A DNA stretch of 64,000 nucleotides from an uncultured Alphaproteobacteria bacterium (lineage in GTDB: Bacteria; Pseudomonadota; Alphaproteobacteria; Rhizobiales; Beijerinckiaceae). The notes under the pieces were generated by a model, which saw nothing but the letters and a program-made list of their open reading frames with translations, did not search any database and was not told the origin of the DNA. Below, piece after piece: positions 29,177 to 37,424 of this stretch (position 1 is its first letter; every line of letters starts with the position of its first letter). The stretch is taken from assembly GCA_937988775.1 (NCBI GenBank), contig CALKHP010000004.1:32513-96512 (forward strand), written 5' to 3'. Made by a program: the position numbers and the translations under genes.

Positions 29177-29824
29177 TCAGCGCGTGCCGAACATGCGGTC
29201 GCCGGCATCGCCGAGCCCGGGCACGATATAGCCGTGCTCGTTCAGCTTCTCGTCGATGGCGGCGGTCCAGATCGGCACGTCGGGGTGGCTGGCGGTGAAA
29301 TGCGCGACGCCTTCGGGCGCCGCCAGCAGGCACACGAAGCGCAGGTCGCGCGCGCCGCGCTGCTTGAGCAGGTCGATCGCCGCCACCGCCGAGTTGGCGG
29401 TGGCGAGCATCGGGTCCATGACGATGATCTGGCGTTCGGCGACGTCGGAGGGCGCCTTGAAGTAATACTCGACCGCCTGCAGCGTGCCGGGGTCGCGGTA
29501 GAGGCCGATATGCGCGACGCGGGCGGAAGGCACCAGTTCCAGCATGCCGTCGAGGAAGCCGACGCCGGCGCGCAGGATCGGCGCGAAGGTCAGCTTCTTG
29601 CCGGCGAGGATCGGTGCCTGCATGGGGCAGATCGGCGTCTCGATCTCGCAGGTCGTCATCTCGAGGTCGCGCGTCACCTCGTAGCACAGCAGCATGCCGA
29701 TCTCGTTCAGCAACTGCCGGAAGCTCTTGGTCGAGCGCTCCTTGTCGCGCATCAGCGTCAGCTTGTGCTGCACAAGCGGGTGATCGACCACGGTGACGTT
29801 GGCGTATCGGCGGGGCTGGTTCAT
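29177..29824 (-). CDS. upp: Uracil phosphoribosyltransferase
   Basis: Salvages uracil with PRPP to give UMP. The 215 residues contain VDHPLVQHKLTLMRD, a PRPP loop region VMDPMLATANSAVAAI (DPMLATG-like, with Asn in place of the last Gly) and the C-terminal uracil-binding GYIVPGLGDAGDRMFGT. The ATG at 29824 gives the typical N-terminus MNQPRRYANVTVVDHPLV. It sits between an NAD-linked dehydrogenase gene and dgoK with gaps of 52 and 39 bases. Confidence 0.96.
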   Translation of the reverse strand: MNQPRRYANVTVVDHPLVQHKLTLMRDKERSTKSFRQLLNEIGMLLCYEVTRDLEMTTCEIETPICPMQAPILAGKKLTFAPILRAGVGFLDGMLELVPSARVAHIGLYRDPGTLQAVEYYFKAPSDVAERQIIVMDPMLATANSAVAAIDLLKQRGARDLRFVCLLAAPEGVAHFTASHPDVPIWTAAIDEKLNEHGYIVPGLGDAGDRMFGTR

Positions 29825-29876
29825 GCGGGGTCCATCATGCTGGCGCGGCCGGTTGTCGCGGAGAGCCGCGGTTTCG

Positions 29877-30821
29877 TCAATCCGCTTGCGGCGCGCCGCG
29901 CTTGTGGGCGGCCAGCGCCGCGAGCCGCTCGTTGCGCCAGGCGGTGCGGCGGGCAATGCGGTTCGGCGTCGCCTCGTGCGGCCAGGCGGCGATGACGCGC
30001 TCGATATTCGGGCTCTCGAACACGTCCGGGCCGCGCGTCTGGGAGGCGACCTGCTTGAAGAACCCGGTATAGCGCTGGCAGTAATCGGCGACGCCGCCCG
30101 GCGCGTTCAGCTCGATGGTCTCGAACGGCCCCATGAACGACCAGCGCAGGCCAAGCCCGTCCTTGACCGTCTTGTCGAGATCCTCGGCCGAGACATAGCC
30201 CTCGCCGACAAGCCGGAACGCTTCCGCCATCAGCGCCGCCTGCAGCCGGTTGAGGATGAAGCCGTCGGCCTCCTTCAGCACGGCGATCGGCACCTGCCCG
30301 ATGCTCGTATAGATGGCGCGCGCCCGCTCGATCGTCTCGGGCGCCGTCCATGGCGCGCCGCACAACTCGACGATCGGCACGAGATGCGGCGGGTTGACCG
30401 GGTGGCCGATCAGGCAGCGCGCGCGGCCGGCCAGCGTTTCGGTGAAACGCGAGGCGGTGATCGCCGAGGTCGAGGACGCCAGGATCGCATCCTTCGGCGC
30501 GGCGCGGTCGAGTTCGGCGAACAGCGCCTGCTTGATCTCGAGGCGCTCGGGGCCGCTCTCCTGCACGAAGGCCGCGTCCCGGACCGCCTCGGCGAGCGAG
30601 CCGGCGGCCCGGACGCGGCCCGCCGCCTGCTCGGGCTCCTTCGCCAGCCCATGCCTGGCAAGGCCGTGCAATTCTTCGCCGATCAGGCCGGGTGCCGCCG
30701 CAAGCGTCGCCGCATCCGGGTCGCTGAGGCGCACCTGCCAGCCGGCGCGGGCGAAAATCGTCGCCCAGGCACGCCCGACCAGGCCGCAGCCGATGATTGC
30801 GACGGTTCTGTTCTCGCTCAT
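29877..30821 (-). CDS. 3-hydroxyacyl-CoA dehydrogenase-family NAD-dependent dehydrogenase (L-gulonate/L-carnitine dehydrogenase-like)
   Basis: Cytoplasmic NAD-dependent dehydrogenase of 314 residues. It has an N-terminal Rossmann motif TVAIIGCGLVGRAWATIFA, the active-site segments SSTSAITASRF and LIGHPVNPPHLVPIVELC (catalytic His-x-x-N-P-P), and the C-terminal helical domain with GFILNRLQAALMAEAF. HPVNPPHLVP and the short length are typical of the lambda-crystallin (L-gulonate 3-dehydrogenase) and L-carnitine dehydrogenase group, not fatty-acid HADs. Upstream of upp on the same strand. The substrate is not determined. Confidence 0.83.
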   Translation of the reverse strand: MSENRTVAIIGCGLVGRAWATIFARAGWQVRLSDPDAATLAAAPGLIGEELHGLARHGLAKEPEQAAGRVRAAGSLAEAVRDAAFVQESGPERLEIKQALFAELDRAAPKDAILASSTSAITASRFTETLAGRARCLIGHPVNPPHLVPIVELCGAPWTAPETIERARAIYTSIGQVPIAVLKEADGFILNRLQAALMAEAFRLVGEGYVSAEDLDKTVKDGLGLRWSFMGPFETIELNAPGGVADYCQRYTGFFKQVASQTRGPDVFESPNIERVIAAWPHEATPNRIARRTAWRNERLAALAAHKRGAPQAD

Positions 30822-31072
30822 GGTGATCCTCTGCCGGCCAGATGCGGCCCGACCCCATCCAACCACCTGCGCCGCCCGGCGCGCAAGCATTCCGCCATCC
30901 CGGGCCGCTCATCAATTCCGCTGACGCCTGCCATGCGGCAAATATGATGGGCCGGGGCCATGTTTCGCGCCCAAATTCCGACTATAAGGGGTTATTCGGA
31001 CGTGTGCTCCCTCCGGGCTGTGGCTTGGGGCGTTCCAAACGGCCGCAACCGCTGATTCCAGGGGAGACCAGC

Positions 31073-32443
31073 ATGGACCAGTTGCCCAATTCCATCGAGG
31101 CGCGCGACAAGGCCTACCAGCTTCACAGCAACACCAATGCCCGCCGGCATCTCGAGATCGGACCGCTGGTCATCGAGCGCGGCGAAGGCATCTATGTCGA
31201 GGACGTGCACGGCAAGAAATACATCGAGGCGATGGCCGGGCTGTGGAGCGTCGCCGTCGGCTTCAACGAGCCGCGTCTGGTCAAGGCCGCCGCCGACCAG
31301 ATGACCAAGCTGCCCTACATGCACACCTTCTCGCATCGCTCGCACGGGCCTTCGATCGATCTGGCCGAGAAGCTGATCGCGATGGTGCCGTTCCCGATGA
31401 GCAAGGTGATGTTCACCAATTCGGGCTCGGAAGCCAACGACACCGCCGTCAAGCTGATCTGGTATCGCTCGAACGCGCTCGGCAAGCCCGAGAAGAAGAA
31501 GATCATCGGCCGCATCAACGGCTATCACGGCATCACCATCGCGTCCGGCAGCATCACCGGCCTGCCGACCAATCACCGCTCGTTCGACCTGCCGATCGCC
31601 AATTTCATCCACACCTCGCGCCCGCATTTCTGGCGCGACGGCAAGCCCGGCGAGAGCGAGGAGGCCTTTGCCACCCGCATGGCGCAGGACCTCGAGGACC
31701 TGATCCTCAAGGAAGGGCCTGAGACGGTCGCCGCCTTCTTCGGCGAGCCGGTCATGGGCGCGGGCGGTGTCATCGTGCCGCCGGCGACCTACTGGGCCAA
31801 GATCCAGGCGGTCTTGAAGAAATACGACGTGCTGCTCGTCGCCGACGAGGTCATCTGCGGTTTCGGCCGCGTCGGCACGATGTTCGCCTGCGAGACCTTC
31901 GGCATCACGCCGGATATCCTGGTGCTGTCGAAGCAGCTTTCCTCGTCCTACATGCCGATCTCGGCGCTGGTCATCAATGACAAGATGTTCGAGCCGATCG
32001 CCGACGAGAGCAACCGCCTCGGCGTGCTCGGCCATGGCTTCACCGCCGCCGGCCATCCGGTCGCGGCCGCCGTCGCCAACGAGAACCTCAAGATCATCGA
32101 GGAGCGCGATCTCGTCGGCAATGCCCGCCGCGTCGGCGAACGCATGCAGAAGGGCCTGCGCGCTCTGGCCGGCCATCCCCTCGTCGGCGAGGTGCGTGGC
32201 ATCGGCCTGATCGCGGCGCTGGAACTGGTCGTCGACAAACAGGCGAAGAAGGCGCTTGAGCCGGTCGGCAAGCTCGGCGCGCTGGTCGCCGGCATCCTGA
32301 CGCAGAACGGCGCGCTGTGCCGCAACATGGGCGACGCCATCGCCTTCTGCCCGCCGCTGATCATCACCGAGAAACAGGTCGACGACCTGCTCGCCATCAC
32401 CAAGCGCTCGCTTGACGAGGCCGAGAAGCAGCTCAAGGCATAA
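31073..32443 (+). CDS. Class III (omega) aminotransferase
   Basis: PLP-dependent transaminase of 456 residues, probably transferring an amino group from a terminal amine or beta-amino acid to pyruvate or a keto acid. N-terminal IERGEGIYVEDVHGKKYIEAM, cofactor phosphate site FTNSGSEANDTAVKL, INGYHGITIASGS, ADEVICGFGR (Asp contacting PLP) and the Schiff-base Lys in LVLSKQLSSSYMP. The ATG at 31073 follows GGGGAG by 6 bases; longer starts run into the gap. A CTATAA (30982-30987) could be its -10 element. It is convergent with ridA. Close to the taurine/putrescine-pyruvate transaminases; substrate unproven. Confidence 0.91.
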   Translation: MDQLPNSIEARDKAYQLHSNTNARRHLEIGPLVIERGEGIYVEDVHGKKYIEAMAGLWSVAVGFNEPRLVKAAADQMTKLPYMHTFSHRSHGPSIDLAEKLIAMVPFPMSKVMFTNSGSEANDTAVKLIWYRSNALGKPEKKKIIGRINGYHGITIASGSITGLPTNHRSFDLPIANFIHTSRPHFWRDGKPGESEEAFATRMAQDLEDLILKEGPETVAAFFGEPVMGAGGVIVPPATYWAKIQAVLKKYDVLLVADEVICGFGRVGTMFACETFGITPDILVLSKQLSSSYMPISALVINDKMFEPIADESNRLGVLGHGFTAAGHPVAAAVANENLKIIEERDLVGNARRVGERMQKGLRALAGHPLVGEVRGIGLIAALELVVDKQAKKALEPVGKLGALVAGILTQNGALCRNMGDAIAFCPPLIITEKQVDDLLAITKRSLDEAEKQLKA

Positions 32444-32467
32444 GCTGCTCCAGCCGGTGGAGGTGGC

Positions 32468-32890
32468 TCACGCGTCGGCGACGACCGCGGTGAGATCGAC
32501 CTCCACCAGCATGCCGGGCCATGCGAGCGCGTTGATGAACAGGAAGGTGTGGGCCGGCAGGCCGGGCACGCCCGCGAAGGCCTCGGCGCGCGCGCGGTGA
32601 TAATGGGGCGCCTCGCGCGCATCGAGCAGGTAGGCGCTGATCTTGACGACATCGGCCAGCGACGCGCCGTGTTTGGCAAGCAGCGCCGCCGCCTTCTCGT
32701 AGGCGAGGCGGGTCTGCTGGTAGACGTCGCCCGGATGATGGATCACGCCGGGCTTGTCGCCGGCATCCTCGGCGCCAATCCCTGAGAGAAAGAGCAGCCG
32801 GCCCGGCCCCTTGACGCTGACAAGCTCGGAAAACAGGCCCTTCGACCAGCCAGTGTATTGGAAATGTTGCTTTTCGAATTGCTCGGTCAT
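32468..32890 (-). CDS. RidA-family (YjgF) reactive imine deaminase
   Basis: A 140-residue trimeric RidA-fold protein. Family members hydrolyse reactive enamine/imine intermediates released by PLP enzymes. LLFLSGIGAEDAG, HHPGDVYQQTRLAYEKAAALL, LADVVKISAYLLD and FLFINALAWPGMLVEVDLTAV follow the family pattern; the canonical Arg in the active site (R-x-P-T-x-x) is not obvious, since the FINALAWP segment is in that place. Its position downstream of a class I aminotransferase fits the family role. Confidence 0.85.
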   Translation of the reverse strand: MTEQFEKQHFQYTGWSKGLFSELVSVKGPGRLLFLSGIGAEDAGDKPGVIHHPGDVYQQTRLAYEKAAALLAKHGASLADVVKISAYLLDAREAPHYHRARAEAFAGVPGLPAHTFLFINALAWPGMLVEVDLTAVVADA

Positions 32891-32969
32891 TGTCGCTCCC
32901 CCATTGGCAATACGTGCAATAGACCCGAGCCGACGTAGCGATACAAATCGCCTTTGATTCAAATATGCC

Positions 32970-34148
32970 TCAGTCCGGCGCAAACCCCCGGAGCCTCGCC
33001 GCCAGCGTACCGATCGCCTCGGCGTCGACATTGGCGAAGGCGACGCGCAGATGCCCGGTATCGCTCATGTGAAAATAGTCGCCCGGCAGCGTGAGCACGC
33101 CGCGTTGCGCCGCCAGGCTTTCGGCGACGCGCGCCGTCGGCACGCCCGTGAACGGGTGGCTGAGATAGGCGAAATAGGCGCCGACCGAATCGGCCCGCCA
33201 GCCGGGGCAGCCGGCAAGCGCCACGGTGAGCGCCGCCGCGCGCCGGCTGATCTCGTCGCGGTTTTCCGCGCGCCAGTCCGCCAGCCCGTCGATCGCCCAG
33301 GCGATCGCCGGTTGCGCGATGCGCGACGGGCAGATCTGCACGCAGTCGAGGATTTTCGCGATTTCCGCGATGACGCCCGCACCGGCCGTGATGGCGCCGA
33401 GCCGATAGCCCGGAATGCAATAGGCTTTCGAGAAACTGTAGAGCTGAATCAGGTTGTCGCGCCAGTCGGCCGCGCCGTACAGCGCGTGCGGCGCGCCGCT
33501 GCCCTCGGGCAGGAAATCGCGATAGGTCTCGTCCAGCACCAGCCACAGCCCGCGCCGGCGCGCGAGCGCGTGGAAGGCGGCGATCGTCTCGGGCGGATAG
33601 ATCGCGCCGGTCGGATTGTTGGGGCTGACCAGCACGATGGCGCGCGTGTTGGCGTCGATCAGCGCCTCGGCGGCGGCGACATCCGGCACGAAGCCGCGCG
33701 CGGCTGGGCATGGCAGGATGCGCGCCTCGATGCCGAGCATGTCGAGCGTCATCTTGTGGTTGAAATACCATGGCGCCGGCAGGATCACCGCGTCGCCCGC
33801 GCCGGCAAGCGCCATCATCGCCACCACGAAAGCCTGGTTGCAGCCGGCGGTGATCGCGGTCTCCTCGGAGCAGATCGTGGCGCCATAGGCCGCCGACAGG
33901 CTGTCGGCATGGGCGGCGCGCAGTGCCGGGTCGCCGGTGATCGGGCCGTAGCCGGCGCTGGCGCCATTCGCGGCTGTCGCGGCGAGCCGCGCAAGGATGG
34001 CGTCATGCGGCGGCGCGCTCGGCACCGCCTGCGACAGGTTGAGGGCGGCGCCATGCGCGCCATCGTAGCGCGCAAGCCAGCCTTGCGCCGCCGGAATGGG
34101 CGGGCTGCCGGTGTCGACGACGCGCGGATTGATGGACGCGGGCTTCAT
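32970..34148 (-). CDS. Class I/II PLP-dependent aminotransferase
   Basis: Fold-type I transaminase of 392 residues. SAGYGPITGDPALRAAHA, PAPWYFNHKMTLDMLGIEA, LVSPNNPTGAIYPPETI (Asn contacting PLP), LVLDETYRDFL and the Schiff-base Lys in YSFSKAYCIPGYRLGAI are visible. The ATG at 34148 begins MKPASINPRV, which looks like the family start. An alternative ATG at 34205 overlaps the hutF stop as ATGA and would add 19 residues encoded by a short direct repeat. Downstream of hutF and upstream of ridA, so likely the second-last gene of a small operon. Amino-acid substrate unknown. Confidence 0.87.
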   Translation of the reverse strand: MKPASINPRVVDTGSPPIPAAQGWLARYDGAHGAALNLSQAVPSAPPHDAILARLAATAANGASAGYGPITGDPALRAAHADSLSAAYGATICSEETAITAGCNQAFVVAMMALAGAGDAVILPAPWYFNHKMTLDMLGIEARILPCPAARGFVPDVAAAEALIDANTRAIVLVSPNNPTGAIYPPETIAAFHALARRRGLWLVLDETYRDFLPEGSGAPHALYGAADWRDNLIQLYSFSKAYCIPGYRLGAITAGAGVIAEIAKILDCVQICPSRIAQPAIAWAIDGLADWRAENRDEISRRAAALTVALAGCPGWRADSVGAYFAYLSHPFTGVPTARVAESLAAQRGVLTLPGDYFHMSDTGHLRVAFANVDAEAIGTLAARLRGFAPD

Positions 34149-34164
34149 GCCAGTAATTTCTCCC

Positions 34165-34211
34165 AGGCGAGCGTCATGCGAGCGGTTCTTCAAGGCGAGC
34201 GTCATGCGAGC
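34165..34211. repeat. 19-base direct repeat at the hutF/aminotransferase junction
   Basis: The 19-base string AGGCGAGCGTCATGCGAGC occurs at 34165-34183 and again at 34193-34211, 28 bases apart. The second copy covers the hutF stop codon and the alternative aminotransferase start codon, so a duplication may have created a new start. Confidence 0.85.
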
Positions 34212-35560
34212 AACTTCTTCATCGTGCGGCAGAACCGCGTTTCGATCGCCTCGCGCCGCACATGACGGCCGGCGCTGACCTGCTTGCGCCCGGCCCGCCA
34301 CACCGTATCGACCGGCGTGCTGCGCGCCGCGAACATCCAGCTGTCGAGCAACTCGTCGCCCGTGCGGCCGACCAGCGCCGGATGCGTGGCATCGAGCGTG
34401 AACAGATCGGCCGGCGCGCCTGCCATAAGCCCGACGGCCGATTGGCCAAGCGCCTGCGCGCCACCGGCGAGCGCTGTCTCGAACAGGCTGCGCCCGGTCG
34501 AGCGGTCGGGCGCGCCGGTGAGCAGGTTGCGGCCGCGCCGCGACAGGCGCTGGGCATATTCCTGCAGGCGCAATTCCTCCGCAGCGCTGATCAGGATGTC
34601 GGAATCCGAGCCGATGCCCCAGCGCCCGCCACGCTGCTGGAAATCGACCGCGTCGAAAATGCCGTCGCCAAGGCTCGCCTCGGTCATCGGGCACAGCCCG
34701 ACCACCGCCTGGCGCGCCGCGATGGCGGCCCGTTCGCTGGCATCGGCATGGGTCGCGTGGATCAGGCACCAGCGCTGGTCGACCCCGGCATGGTCCATCA
34801 GCCAGGCGACCGGGCGCTGCCCGCTCCAGGCGAGGCAATCGTCGACCTCCTTGGTCTGCTCCGAGACATGGATGTGGAACGGCCCATCCGGATAGGCCGC
34901 CTGCAAGGCGGCCAACTCGTCCGGCACCACGGCGCGCAGGCTGTGCGGCGCGGTGCCGAGCACGGCGCCGTCGAGCCCGGCAATGGCGCGCCGGCAGCCC
35001 TCGACGAGCCGGCCGAAGCTCGAAAGGTCGGTGATGAAGCGGCGCTGCCCGGCAACCGGCGGCCGGCCACCGAAATCGCCATGCGCATAGAATACCGGCA
35101 GCAGGGTGAGGGCGATGCCGGTCGTCTCGGCGGCGGCGGCGATGCGCTCGGCGAGCGCGGCGATATTGGCATAGGGCCGCCCGTCAGGCGCATGGTGCAG
35201 GTAGTGGAACTCGCCGACCCGGGTAAAACCGGCCTCGATCATCTCCATGAAGGTCTGCTCGGCGATCGCCTCGACATCGTCCGGGTCGAGCCGGTCGAGG
35301 AAGGCATACATGCGCTGGCGCCAGGTCCAGAAATCGTCGCGCGCCGCGCCGGAGCGCTCGGTCAGCCCGGCCATGGCGCGCTGGAACGAATGGCTGTGCA
35401 CATTGCCGAGCCCGGGCAGGGCGATGGCGTGGCGCTCGTCACCGGGCTGCGGGGCTGCGTCCGGCGCGACCGTCGCGATCCGGCCATCGGCGAGCGTCAG
35501 GCGGACATGGCGCCGCCAGCCGGCAGGGGTGAGGGCGCTTTCGAACCACAGGGAAGACAT
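34202..35560 (-). CDS. hutF: Formimidoylglutamate deiminase (HutF family)
   Basis: Zinc amidohydrolase of 452 residues that converts N-formimidoyl-L-glutamate to N-formyl-glutamate in histidine degradation. GLGNVHSHSFQRAMAGL carries the HxH metal pair, GEFHYLHHAPDG is a HutF-typical segment, FHIHVSEQ supplies another His, and LIHATHAD and GIGSDSD give the later His and Asp ligands. The start at 35560 (MSSLWFESALT) was chosen over 35581. None of hutH, hutU, hutI or hutG is adjacent. It is followed by an aminotransferase gene 53 bases on. Confidence 0.9.
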   Translation of the reverse strand: MSSLWFESALTPAGWRRHVRLTLADGRIATVAPDAAPQPGDERHAIALPGLGNVHSHSFQRAMAGLTERSGAARDDFWTWRQRMYAFLDRLDPDDVEAIAEQTFMEMIEAGFTRVGEFHYLHHAPDGRPYANIAALAERIAAAAETTGIALTLLPVFYAHGDFGGRPPVAGQRRFITDLSSFGRLVEGCRRAIAGLDGAVLGTAPHSLRAVVPDELAALQAAYPDGPFHIHVSEQTKEVDDCLAWSGQRPVAWLMDHAGVDQRWCLIHATHADASERAAIAARQAVVGLCPMTEASLGDGIFDAVDFQQRGGRWGIGSDSDILISAAEELRLQEYAQRLSRRGRNLLTGAPDRSTGRSLFETALAGGAQALGQSAVGLMAGAPADLFTLDATHPALVGRTGDELLDSWMFAARSTPVDTVWRAGRKQVSAGRHVRREAIETRFCRTMKKLLA

Positions 35561-35635
35561 CGGCGGCACGGTTCCGGACACGGGGAAGCCTAGCCTTGTT
35601 ACAGTTCGCGGCGGCTCGCCGCAATTCCCGCGCTG

Positions 35636-36418
35636 TCACAGATAGGCGCTCAGCCCCTTCCAGCCGGCGGCGAGCGCGATCAGCGCCAGCACGATAATCG
35701 AGACGGGCCGGTACCAATGGCCGCCGCTGCGCTTCAGCAATTCATGGCCGAGCCAGGTGCCGAACCACATCAGCGGCATCAGCACGACGGAAAACACCAT
35801 GTCCTGCCATCTGATCAGGTCGAACAGCGCCGCACCGGCGAGCGCCAGCGCCGAGCACATGGTGAAGAACACGATCAGCGAGGCGCGCACCATGTCGGGC
35901 GAGAAATGCAGCGCCATGTAGAAGGCGACCACCGGCGGCCCCGGCATGGCGGCGAGCCCGTTGGCAAGCCCGGCGGTCAGGCCGATGCCGACCGTCGCCG
36001 GGCGCCCCGGCATGCGCGGGAAGCGCAACCCGCTGGCGATCATCACCACGGCGAAACCGGCGAGCAGCGCGATGCAGATGCGCGCCGGGTCGGGCGGCAC
36101 CGCATAAAGCGCCGCCGTGCCGAGCGGCGTGCCGATCAGCGCTCCCGTAATCAGGCGGCGGACGGAGGGCCAATGCGCCACGCCGGACAGCGCCTTGAAT
36201 TCGGTCAGCCCGGCGAAGAGTTGCAGGCAGATGATGATCGGCACGGCATGGGCCGGCGTCATGAACAGGGTGAGCAGCGGCGCCGAGGCGATGGCGAAGC
36301 CGAAGCCGGTGAAACCGCGCAGGATCGCCGAGAACAGCACCGCCAGCGCGATCAGGGCCAGCGTCTGAGCCGGCCAAGGCACAGTGGCCGCAAGCGTATC
36401 GAGCAGGAAAGCGGGCAT
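35636..36418 (-). CDS. TSUP/TauE-SafE family membrane transporter
   Basis: Inner-membrane permease of 260 residues with about eight hydrophobic segments in two repeats. The first-half motif LRGFTGFGFAIASAPLLTLF and the second-half GLANGLAAMPGPPVVAFYMAL are the duplicated family signatures. Family members export sulfite, sulfoacetate or other organosulfur anions. It lies 24 bases downstream of an HpcH/HpaI aldolase gene and 75 bases upstream of hutF, all on the minus strand. Substrate is not determined. Confidence 0.88.
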   Translation of the reverse strand: MPAFLLDTLAATVPWPAQTLALIALAVLFSAILRGFTGFGFAIASAPLLTLFMTPAHAVPIIICLQLFAGLTEFKALSGVAHWPSVRRLITGALIGTPLGTAALYAVPPDPARICIALLAGFAVVMIASGLRFPRMPGRPATVGIGLTAGLANGLAAMPGPPVVAFYMALHFSPDMVRASLIVFFTMCSALALAGAALFDLIRWQDMVFSVVLMPLMWFGTWLGHELLKRSGGHWYRPVSIIVLALIALAAGWKGLSAYL

Positions 36419-36442
36419 CGCCGGGTGAATGCCAGCGCCCGC

Positions 36443-37207
36443 CTAAGCCTTGAAGCGCTTGGCGAGCGCGTCGGCGGCGCGCAGCAGCAGCACGAGGTCG
36501 ATGCCGACCGCGACGAAACGAAAACCCCATTCGATATAGCGCTTCGCCTCGTCCTCGTTCGGCGTCAGGATGCCGGCCGGCTTGCCGAGGCGCTTCAGGC
36601 GCTCGACGCCGTCGCGCAGCGCGGCCTGCACCTCCGGATGCTGCGCGTTGCCGATATGGCCGAGCGAGGCGGCGAGATCGGCCGGGCCGATGAACACGCC
36701 GTCGACGCCATCGACCGCGGCGATGTCTTCCAGATTGGCCAACGCCTCGCCGGTCTCGACCTGCACCAGCAGGCAGACATCGTCATTGGCGCGCTGGAAA
36801 TAGTCCTTCATGCGGCCGTAGCGCGAGGCGCGGCCGCCGCCGGTGACGCCGCGCACGCCATGCGGCGCATAGCGCATCGCGCTGACGGCGGCTTTCGCCT
36901 GCTCGGCATTCTGCACATAGGGGACGAGCAGCGTGCGCGCGCCGAGATCGAGAATGCGCTTCATCAGCACCATGTCGTTCCAGGCCGGCCGCACCACCGC
37001 TTCCGCCGTGCCGCCCTCGATGGTGCGCAGATGGTCGAGCACGTCCGGCGGCTCGTTCGGCGAATGCTCGGTGTCGATCAGCATCCAGTCGAAACCGCTG
37101 TCGCGCAGCACATCCGCCGCGACGGGGCTGCACAGGCTCGCCCAGATGCCGATCTGGAGTTCGCCCGCGAGGAGGCGCTGCTTGAAACGGTTCGGTGTAA
37201 ATTCCAT
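36443..37207 (-). CDS. HpcH/HpaI family aldolase
   Basis: Class II metal-dependent pyruvate aldolase of 254 residues, related to HpaI (2,4-dihydroxyhept-2-ene-1,7-dioate aldolase) and 2-keto-3-deoxy-rhamnonate aldolase (RhmA). Segments are GIWASLCSPVAADVLRDSGF, MLIDTEHSPNEPPDVLDHL (His general base), VQVETGEALANLEDIAAVDG (metal Glu) and VFIGPADLAASLG (metal Asp). MEFTPNRFKQRLLAGE from the ATG at 37207 is the typical start and has GGGGAAG upstream. It is divergent from the LLM oxidoreductase gene. The exact substrate is unknown. Confidence 0.9.
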   Translation of the reverse strand: MEFTPNRFKQRLLAGELQIGIWASLCSPVAADVLRDSGFDWMLIDTEHSPNEPPDVLDHLRTIEGGTAEAVVRPAWNDMVLMKRILDLGARTLLVPYVQNAEQAKAAVSAMRYAPHGVRGVTGGGRASRYGRMKDYFQRANDDVCLLVQVETGEALANLEDIAAVDGVDGVFIGPADLAASLGHIGNAQHPEVQAALRDGVERLKRLGKPAGILTPNEDEAKRYIEWGFRFVAVGIDLVLLLRAADALAKRFKA

Positions 37208-37424
37208 GGCAGCTTCCCCGGCGCGCGCCGATGCGCGCCTATATGCATCGGTCGTCGATTGTCTTGATGACGGCTTCCCCGCATATGACGGGAAATCGCC
37301 GGCCCCGCAAGGGAATGCGCCGCCGGAATGCGCCGTCGCGCCCAGCGATTTGACCTTGTCGGCCTGCGCACGATCTAATCGCGCACATGTTTCGATCCCG
37401 CATTCATGGCAGCAGGAGCAGCCG

